10,426 bases of DNA from an uncultured Methanobrevibacter sp. (GTDB taxonomy: Archaea; Methanobacteriota; Methanobacteria; Methanobacteriales; Methanobacteriaceae): the NCBI GenBank assembly GCA_905235495.1, contig CAJOMK010000117.1, positions 1 through 10,426 of the forward strand. The letters are read 5' to 3'. The translations under genes and the position numbers were made by a program. Under the pieces are notes generated by a model that saw nothing but the letters and a program-made list of their open reading frames with translations, was not told the origin of the DNA and made no database searches. This document shows, one piece after another, positions 1 to 4,714 of this stretch; position 1 is the stretch's first letter; each line of letters starts with the position of its first letter.

Positions 1-1
1 G

Positions 2-232
2 GAAAGATTCCCAGATGTAGAGGAATACGAACGCATCAAAGGAGCATACTTAATCAATAAGGAATTGCTTGAAGGCAAGGATCTTATAGTTATGCACCCG
101 CTTCCAAGAGTGGATGAGATTGCATATGATGTTGATGATACAGAATACAACAAGTATTTTGAACAGGCAGCAAATGCAATACCAGTCAGGATGGCTATTT
201 TAAAAAATGTAATTACTCATAGGTTTGAGTAA
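2..232 (+). CDS. pyrB: Aspartate carbamoyltransferase catalytic chain, C-terminal 76 residues (partial)
   Basis: The gene enters from the left edge, and only its last 76 codons plus TAA are visible. The reading frame contains the hallmark HPLPRVDEI of aspartate carbamoyltransferases, whose HPLPR loop helps form the active site. It is followed by D-V-D-D-T, then YFEQAANAIPVRMAIL, which matches the conserved C-terminal helix (YFxQAxNGxxxRxALL in the E. coli enzyme). The enzyme joins carbamoyl phosphate and aspartate, the committed step of pyrimidine synthesis, in the cytoplasm. In archaea it normally works with a regulatory chain, PyrI, which is not visible here. The stop lies only 3 bases from the stop of the convergent HEPN gene. 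The family call is firm. The start and N-terminal carbamoyl-phosphate domain lie outside the window. Confidence 0.95.
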   Translation, partial: ERFPDVEEYERIKGAYLINKELLEGKDLIVMHPLPRVDEIAYDVDDTEYNKYFEQAANAIPVRMAILKNVITHRFE

Positions 233-235
233 TTT

Positions 236-601
236 TTATTTACTTTTTTTATTTAGATTATCTAATAATTTTATCATTTCTTTATAAATCTCTTCACTAA
301 CTCCAACATTTTTTACATAGAACTTTTTATCATAACAGCATAATTCCTAAATCTTCTAATTTTTCTCAAATATTCACCTAAAGTCTTTTCATCCCCGAAA
401 GAGTTCTCTAATTCGTTGATTAAAAAGGAATGCGAATTGTTTGAAGGGATGGATATATGATGTTTTTTCAAAATATTTCTTTACCTGTCCAAAAGCAGCA
501 TAGTAATAACGCCCAACAGCAGAGCGTTGATATTCTTCTTTTTTGGAAATATCTTTCATACAGTTTCCAACATCATAAAAATTAGCCCAATTGAAAGTCA
601 A
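236..601 (-). pseudogene. HEPN-domain protein, likely toxin half of a TA pair, broken by two single-base indels
   Basis: The first frame reads MTFNWANFYDVG...QRSAVGRYYYAAFGQVKKYF, the start of a small HEPN protein (typical A-V-x-R-x-Y-Y-A-x-F helix). It runs out of frame at a CCC run (plus-strand 446-448) and stops at 389-391. Skipping one base there restores SNNSHSFLINELENSFGDEKTLGEYLRKIRRFRNYA. Restoring one lost base near 335-336 turns the next codons into A-D-Y-D-K-K-F, completing the conserved R-N-x-A-D-Y motif, and the frame then continues to TAA at 236-238. The two indels cancel, giving 121 residues, a normal length for the family. HEPN proteins of this size are often RNase toxins paired with an antitoxin. 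The start is TTG with a GAGGTG site five bases upstream, overlapping the stop of the upstream gene in TTGA. As written the protein would be 70 residues and lack the RNYADY motif. Sequencing error is the main alternative to real decay. Confidence 0.75.
244..250 (+). terminator. Oligo-T tract after pyrB, candidate archaeal terminator
   Basis: Seven consecutive T residues begin 12 bases after the pyrB stop, inside the 3' end of the convergent HEPN gene. Archaeal RNA polymerase commonly terminates at such U-tracts without a hairpin. The assignment rests only on position and composition. Confidence 0.4.
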
Positions 602-954
602 AATAACACCTCAACCAAAAGTAAACGTTTTATCTTGCAATTAGAAACTTTCAAATCATCTATTTCCCTTTCTAAATCATGCAATTTTTTACGATTATTC
701 TTAAATTCCTTTTCATCTCCATGAATACATAACATCAAATCTTCCAATCCAATTATTTCTGGATCTGAAGCATATGATAATGAATAGAAATAATCTGGAA
801 AATAGGATTTAAGCAAAGGATAAACCTTTTCCAATAGCTCCAACAATCCATTATGATTTTTAATAAAATCAATAATCTCTTCTTTATTAATCAGCTTGAA
901 ATTATTCAATACACACCCCTTATTATCATTTAATATGTTTTCTTGAATTAACAA
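598..954 (-). CDS. Small acidic protein paired with HEPN gene, candidate antitoxin
   Basis: This 118-residue protein has no named domain that I recognise. It is acidic and mostly helical in appearance: an N-terminal stretch KEEIIDFIKNHNGLLELLEKVYPLLKSYFPD, then SLSYASDPEI, a hydrophobic strand LMLCI, and a charged helix. I recall similar small proteins with an 'LSLE-x-x-x-DPE' core encoded just upstream of HEPN proteins in archaea and cyanobacteria, which suggests an antitoxin role; this is recollection, not a search. It lacks the GS-x10-DxD signature of MNT nucleotidyltransferases, the usual HEPN partner. The TTG start at 954 is preceded by AGGTGAT, three bases away. A second TTG at 909 with GGGGTG upstream would give 103 residues. 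The stop overlaps the HEPN start by 4 bases, so translation is probably coupled. The ORF itself looks intact while its partner is broken. Confidence 0.65.
   Translation of the reverse strand: MLIQENILNDNKGCVLNNFKLINKEEIIDFIKNHNGLLELLEKVYPLLKSYFPDYFYSLSYASDPEIIGLEDLMLCIHGDEKEFKNNRKKLHDLEREIDDLKVSNCKIKRLLLVEVLF
607..612 (-). promoter_or_regulatory. Shine-Dalgarno GAGGTG that decides the TTG start of the HEPN gene
   Basis: GAGGTG on the minus strand ends five bases before the TTG at 601-599, inside the end of the upstream gene. No ATG or GTG gives the conserved N-terminus, so this site supports a TTG start and translational coupling. Confidence 0.6.
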
Positions 955-971
955 AATATCACCTTTTTAAA

Positions 972-1037
972 ATTAGTTAAAATTTCTTATTAGTTAATAA
1001 AAACTATAAAAAAAGTTATATTTAAAGTTAACTAAAT
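972..1037. repeat. Three TTAGTTAA elements upstream of the HEPN cassette
   Basis: ATTAGTTAA occurs at 972-980 and again at 989-997 in the same orientation. An inverted version (GTTAACTAAAT) lies at 1027-1037. They fall between the candidate TATA box and the first start codon of the HEPN cassette, where an autoregulatory repressor would bind. The sequence is AT-rich, so chance similarity is possible. Confidence 0.35.
1016..1026 (-). promoter_or_regulatory. Candidate TATA box for the HEPN cassette
   Basis: The minus strand reads TTTAAATATAA about 60 bases before the TTG start at 954. A transcription start roughly 25 bases downstream would leave a short leader. The local base composition is so AT-rich that this is only a position-based suggestion. 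Confidence 0.3.
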
Positions 1038-1169
1038 TTTAATATTGTTTTAACGAAAATAAATCAATATTCAATTGATATAGTAAAAATAAAGTGATTT
1101 TAACAAATATAGTTTTATATAGTAAACTCAAATTGAAAAAATAGAAAAAAGTAGTTAGGATACCCCAAC

Positions 1170-1177
1170 AAAAAAAA
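1170..1177 (-). terminator. Oligo-T tract downstream of the ABC operon
   Basis: Eight T residues in a row on the minus strand lie about 55 bases after the permease stop and downstream of the GC-rich hairpin at 1200-1214. This is a plausible archaeal U-tract terminator for the ATPase-permease operon. The rest of the spacer 955-1231 holds the HEPN promoter candidates and no convincing gene. Confidence 0.4.
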
Positions 1178-1193
1178 TTATTTTTGGTCAAGG

Positions 1194-1220
1194 TTTTTGC
1201 GGCCCGAAGGGCCGGAAAAA
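1194..1220. other. GC-rich hairpin in an AT-rich spacer
   Basis: A perfect six-base stem CGGCCC/GGGCCG with a three-base loop sits at 1200-1214. After one mismatch on each side it extends by five T:A pairs (1194-1198 with 1216-1220). It begins just past the permease stop codon. On either strand T's precede and A's follow the stem, the reverse of an intrinsic terminator, so it may be an RNA 3'-end stabiliser or a dispersed repeat. The burst of G+C stands out from its surroundings. Confidence 0.55.
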
Positions 1221-1231
1221 GCTTGGATGGA

Positions 1232-3526
1232 TTATTCATTGCTCTTCAAAGACTCAACCATATTTACCCGTTTAATCTTCCATGAAAATGCCAAATTAAC
1301 AAGAATAGACAATCCAAAGGTAATTAGGAAACTAACAACAAAGTTCCACAAGTAAATGTGGGTTGGGAAGAAAAGGTCATCCCCAGTTGACCCCATCATA
1401 TATCCCATCAAGATATAAGCTCCTGGAATAGCTAGAATGAATCCAATAGTTGAGAACCATAGGTTTTGAGTAAGCAAAAGCCTTCTTAGGCTTTTTGAAT
1501 TGAATCCAAGCACCTTTAATGTGGCCAATTCTCTTTGAATCTCGGTAAATGACAAGAGACCTAAATTATAGAGCACAACAACTGCTAAAACAACCGCAAA
1601 TGTTGTAAGTATACCCACCATGAGATCCATTGCCTCAGTCATGGTCTTCCATCCTTTTTGGATTTCATCCCTTGTTGTTATACTGCTCACACCAGTATAG
1701 TTCTTATTGACATCCTTTTTGGTCAATACAACATTTGTGCTGTAATTGTAGGCATCATCCCCTTCCTTGTCAAAGGTTTTAGGAGACATTATCATTCCTT
1801 GTGCGAAAGGAACTGAATAGGTTTCAGTTATCTCAGAGTCAATCCATTTAGGATCACCTACAACATGCCACCTTACATTATCTCCAATCTCGAGACCTAA
1901 GACTTCTGCCATCTTGTCTGAAATGGCTATTCCATCAGGGTCAAGAGTAATATTATTCCTATCTGCATCTGTCACTGCATAATACTCTGACTTGTTCATC
2001 ACCGTTAAGGTTCCTGTCTTCTTGTTTCCCTTATACTTCAGTTCTATAGCCTCTTCCATCATTCCTTCGCCGTCGGTTTCAGCCAATATATGATCCAACT
2101 GTGCATCAGTAATGTTATCTTCCAAGTAAAGCTTTGAATTGAAGTTATATATCTGATTGTACTGCCAATCCTCAACATCATCCATTGAATCGCTCATTCC
2201 AAATGCAGACATAACCAATAGTGCACATGCAAATACACCGAATACGCTCATGATCGCTCTAGTCTTATTCCTTTTTGCATCCCTATAGTTCCATTTTTCA
2301 TTGAAGCTGAATCTTTCCCATAATTTTGTTTTTTCGATAAATCCTGATGAAACCATCTTCGGAGCCTTTGGCTTGATTGTTTCTGCAGGATACTCATCAC
2401 TGATTCCCTTGACTGAAATATAGCTTACCAATACTGAAGAGACCACCATAAGTGCAGCTACAGCAAAGAAGCTGATGCTCCATGAAGGTCCCCATCTAGG
2501 AAGTGAATATGTTGAAGACATTGTCGGATAGAATAGATAGGGTATAGTGAGAGGCCCTATTATAACTCCTATAATTGAACCTGCCAATGACAGCACAAAC
2601 CCATATGAGAGATAGTGAAGGACTATTGACTTATTGGAGTATCCCATTGCCTTCAATGTACCTATCTGAATCCTTTGAGCTGAAATCACACGTGACATGG
2701 TTGTAACCAAGGTCAATAGGGAGACAATTACAAATATAATAGGGAATATTTCTGAAAACATTTTATGCTGGTTAATTTCATCATCCAATGTCTTGACACC
2801 AAGATTATCATCACGGTCCACATACTGAAGGTAAGCCTTTTGACCTAAGGTCTCCTCCAAATCATCCTTGAAGTCCTTTTCATCAAGGTCATCGTATGCA
2901 TCCAAAACAATTGTGTTGTATTCAATGTCAAAATTGGCACCTTTTGATGGAATATATGCAAAACCCACTTGAGAGAAATCAGGCAGAATGCTTCCTTCCT
3001 GAATATAATAGACATATTCCGGTGAATACATTGTTCCTCTGATTGTCTTGGAGACCTTTTTTCCATCGAATGTCAAGGTGATATTATCTCCAACATCCAG
3101 ATTACGGCCGTCAGCAAACCTTTTGTCTATCCAGATTCCTTCCTTGTCATTTTCGTCAAAGTCCTTGCCATCGAAGAGATAGAACTTGGATATGTTCTGA
3201 TGACCCTCCAGTATATGCAGACTTATGTCAGGATCCGAAGAGTAGTTTGCAATCGTATCAACAACCATTTCCCTATTGGCATCCTTAATCTGGTTCATGC
3301 CCTTAATCTCTTTGAATATATCGTTGTCGATATCCTCTCCATAGATCCATCCGTCAGCAAGGTTGGTGTCCTGATAGTAATGGCTTGAAACATCAATCAA
3401 ACCTACAACTTCACTGCTGATTCCTGTAAATCCGAAGACTCCTATAAGAGCCATGAGAAAAATGGATATGAATTGGGCCTTATGATCCTTAAAGTCACGT
3501 AGCATCTTCCTAAACAGCATATTCAT
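1232..3526 (-). CDS. ABC transporter permease, FtsX/MacB type, 8 TM
   Basis: The 764-residue protein has the doubled FtsX layout. TM1 is at about 18-35, followed by a roughly 220-residue extracellular MacB-like domain. TM2-4 are at about 260-280, 308-330 and 349-371. The second half has TM5 at about 424-443, a second extracellular domain of about 190 residues, and TM6-8 at about 636-658, 690-711 and 725-747. Each half carries the FtsX coupling sequence after its second helix: R-I-Q-I-G-T-L-K-A-M-G at 285-295 and R-E-L-A-T-L-K-V-L-G at 665-674. Such permeases do not form a normal import channel; in MacB and LolCDE they drive extracytoplasmic work or export using a cytoplasmic ATPase. The ATPase gene lies 27 bases upstream in the same orientation. 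GTGAT three bases before the first ATG supports the start at 3526; an ATG at 3520 is possible. The substrate cannot be read from the sequence; peptides, lipids or surface proteins are all possible. The gene is intact although its ATPase partner is frameshifted. Confidence 0.9.
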   Translation of the reverse strand: MNMLFRKMLRDFKDHKAQFISIFLMALIGVFGFTGISSEVVGLIDVSSHYYQDTNLADGWIYGEDIDNDIFKEIKGMNQIKDANREMVVDTIANYSSDPDISLHILEGHQNISKFYLFDGKDFDENDKEGIWIDKRFADGRNLDVGDNITLTFDGKKVSKTIRGTMYSPEYVYYIQEGSILPDFSQVGFAYIPSKGANFDIEYNTIVLDAYDDLDEKDFKDDLEETLGQKAYLQYVDRDDNLGVKTLDDEINQHKMFSEIFPIIFVIVSLLTLVTTMSRVISAQRIQIGTLKAMGYSNKSIVLHYLSYGFVLSLAGSIIGVIIGPLTIPYLFYPTMSSTYSLPRWGPSWSISFFAVAALMVVSSVLVSYISVKGISDEYPAETIKPKAPKMVSSGFIEKTKLWERFSFNEKWNYRDAKRNKTRAIMSVFGVFACALLVMSAFGMSDSMDDVEDWQYNQIYNFNSKLYLEDNITDAQLDHILAETDGEGMMEEAIELKYKGNKKTGTLTVMNKSEYYAVTDADRNNITLDPDGIAISDKMAEVLGLEIGDNVRWHVVGDPKWIDSEITETYSVPFAQGMIMSPKTFDKEGDDAYNYSTNVVLTKKDVNKNYTGVSSITTRDEIQKGWKTMTEAMDLMVGILTTFAVVLAVVVLYNLGLLSFTEIQRELATLKVLGFNSKSLRRLLLTQNLWFSTIGFILAIPGAYILMGYMMGSTGDDLFFPTHIYLWNFVVSFLITFGLSILVNLAFSWKIKRVNMVESLKSNE

Positions 3527-3553
3527 ATTATCACTTTTTCAAAAATAGCTTTT

Positions 3554-4260
3554 CTACCATTCTATTTCATTTACATCCTTAGGATTCTCATTGACAGTTA
3601 TCTCTTCAATCTTACCGTTCTTGATTCTAATCAGCTTGTCAGCTGCATCAGCAAGGTTTGAGTTGTGGGTTACAATGACAACTGTTGTTTCCTTATCATG
3701 GCACATCCTCTGAAGCAATGAAAGAATCAATACACCTGTATTTGAATCAAGTGCACCTGTAGGCTCATCGCACAAAAGCATTGCAGGTTCCTTTGCCAAA
3801 GCCCTTGCAATTGACACCCTTTGCTGTTCACCACCAGAAAGTTGAGCAGGGAACTGGTTTCCATGACCGCTGAGGCCAACTGATTCAAGTATCTTGTCAC
3901 CGTCTATATCCACATCGGTGATGTCCTTCATAAGCTCGACATTTTCCTTTGCAGTCAAGTTAGGGATGAGGTTATAGAATTGAAAGATAAAGCCTACGCT
4001 TTTAGCCCTATACTTTGTGAGCGCATCTCATCATCGTAACCCTCAATGTTCTCGCCGTCAACGATGATCTTTCCGCTTGTAGCCTTATCCAATCCTCCAA
4101 GAAGATTCAGCAATGTAGATTTTCCTGCACCGGAAGGTCCTAAGATAACGACGAATTCTCCCTTGTCAATGGTGAGAGATATATTGTCCAAAGCCTTCAG
4201 CACGTTGTCTCCGCTTTTATATAATCTGGATACGTTTTCAAATTCTATCATTGTTGTCAT
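3554..4260 (-). pseudogene. ABC transporter ATP-binding protein (LolD/MacB type), split by a one-base frameshift
   Basis: The first frame starts at ATG 4260, three bases after GGGGAT, and gives MIEFENVSRLYKSG..., Walker A GPSGAGKST at residues 41-49, and LLNLLGGLDKATSGKIIVDGENIEGYDDEM. It then drifts out of frame and stops at 3994-3996. Supplying one base near 4013-4026 continues with LTKYRAKSVGFIFQFYNLIPNLTAKENVEL. That includes the Q-loop Q, then the LSGGEQQRVSIARAL signature, Walker B LLCDEPTGALD and the H-loop VIVTH, ending at TAG 3554-3556. The repaired product is 235 residues, the normal size for this family, and all motifs are present. It would energise the permease that follows 27 bases later. 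As written, the Walker A half and the signature half would be separate polypeptides, so an active ATPase is unlikely unless the shift is a sequencing error or is bypassed. The break site is not a long homopolymer. Confidence 0.85.
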
Positions 4261-4324
4261 TTTATCCCCTTGGATTAAATTTAAAAATAGTTGCTATTTC
4301 AAGCAACCAATAAATAATTTTGTC

Positions 4325-4333
4325 TATATTTAA
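4325..4333 (-). promoter_or_regulatory. Candidate TATA box for the ABC operon
   Basis: The minus strand reads TTAAATATA 65-73 bases before the ATPase ATG, which would give a leader of about 40 bases. Two further TATA-like runs lie upstream at 4377-4384 and 4419-4428. The last one directly abuts the 4430-4447 palindrome, so which promoter is used cannot be decided from sequence alone. Confidence 0.3.
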
Positions 4334-4429
4334 TTAATTAAACAAACTGATAAAAATAATTTATGTTTAATAATTATATATAAAAATAATCATTATCAAA
4401 TAATTATATGATGTTTAGTATATATATAC

Positions 4430-4447
4430 ATTTAGGCAAACCTAAAT
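4430..4447. promoter_or_regulatory. Perfect palindrome ATTTAGG-CAAA-CCTAAAT, DtxR-like operator candidate
   Basis: Two seven-base arms are perfectly complementary around a four-base centre. TTAGG...CCTAA half-sites are typical of DtxR/IdeR/MntR-type metal-dependent repressors, which occur in archaea and bacteria. The element directly borders a run TATATATAC that reads as a TATA box toward the ABC operon, so a bound repressor would cover the BRE/TATA region. Which gene it controls, and whether a DtxR protein binds it, are inferences. Confidence 0.5.
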
Positions 4448-4456
4448 ATAAAGGAA

Positions 4457-4602
4457 CTTGAAATCATCTATTCTAAAAACAAACCAAACAATTATAGGAA
4501 CAAAGAAAACTTGAAATCATCTATTCAGAACAAACCAAACAATTATTGGAACAAAGAAAACTTGAAATCATCTATTCAGAACAAACCAAACAATTATTGG
4601 AA
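4457..4602. repeat. Three tandem copies of a 51-53-base intergenic repeat
   Basis: Copies begin with CTTGAAATCATCTATTC at 4457, 4510 and 4561, so the periods are 53 and 51 bases. Each continues with ACAAACCAAACAATTAT and then GGAACAAAGAAAA; the third copy is cut off after GG at 4600. Copies 2 and 3 are identical over their shared length, while copy 1 differs by a two-base expansion and a few substitutions. There are no unique spacers, so this is not a CRISPR array. The period is close to five helical turns, placing equivalent positions on the same DNA face. It may act as a regulatory array or be a simple slippage product. Confidence 0.85.
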
Positions 4603-4653
4603 CTTAATTAATTAAAATTTAATTGGATTTAATAGGATAAATTTTAATAAAAA

Positions 4654-4661
4654 CTTATATA
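4654..4661 (+). promoter_or_regulatory. Candidate TATA box for the phosphodiesterase gene
   Basis: CTTATATA lies 54-61 bases before the ATG and is preceded by an A-rich BRE-like stretch. Transcription would start about 25 bases downstream, leaving a leader of about 30 bases that contains the AGGTTTT ribosome binding site. Confidence 0.4.
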
Positions 4662-4714
4662 GGTTAATATTATAAAATATTTATCATTAGAGGCAATCAA
4701 TAAAAGGTTTTAAT

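Larger units (their letters stand above)
4261..4714. other. 454-base divergent intergenic region
   Basis: This is the spacer between the divergent ABC operon and the phosphodiesterase gene. From left to right it holds candidate TATA boxes for the minus-strand operon (4325-4333, 4377-4384 and 4419-4428), a perfect ATTTAGG/CCTAAAT palindrome, three tandem copies of a 51-53-base repeat, and a TATA box for the plus-strand gene. I see no convincing coding sequence in it. The repeats are open in more than one frame but lack a start codon and ribosome binding site. Confidence 0.6.

Noticed and set aside
598..954. MNT-type antitoxin nucleotidyltransferase partner of the HEPN protein
   Set aside because: No GS motif followed by DxD is present, and the length and SLSYASDPEI core do not fit.
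1039..1239. A 66-codon open frame on the minus strand overlapping the permease end, hydrophobic and Phe/Leu-rich
   Set aside because: It spans the GC-rich hairpin and the T8 tract, has no good ribosome binding site, and its hydrophobicity follows from T-rich sequence. I consider it spacer.
4013..4026. Programmed ribosomal frameshifting in the ABC ATPase
   Set aside because: There is no slippery heptamer or obvious downstream structure at the break (ATGCGCTCACAAAG), and ABC ATPases are not known to need it. Mutation or error is simpler.
4386..4397. Fur-box-like ATAATCATTATC
   Set aside because: Only two of three hexamers fit, and AT-rich palindromes of this size are expected by chance in such a spacer.
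4457..4602. CRISPR array
   Set aside because: The copies are contiguous, with no unique spacers, and no cas gene is present.
4436..4612. Open reading through the 51-base repeats on the plus strand, for example LEIIYSEQTKQLLEQRK in copies 2-3
   Set aside because: There is no ATG, GTG or TTG with a ribosome binding site at its head, and the 53-base first copy shifts the frame. Open frames here reflect composition and the multiple-of-three period.
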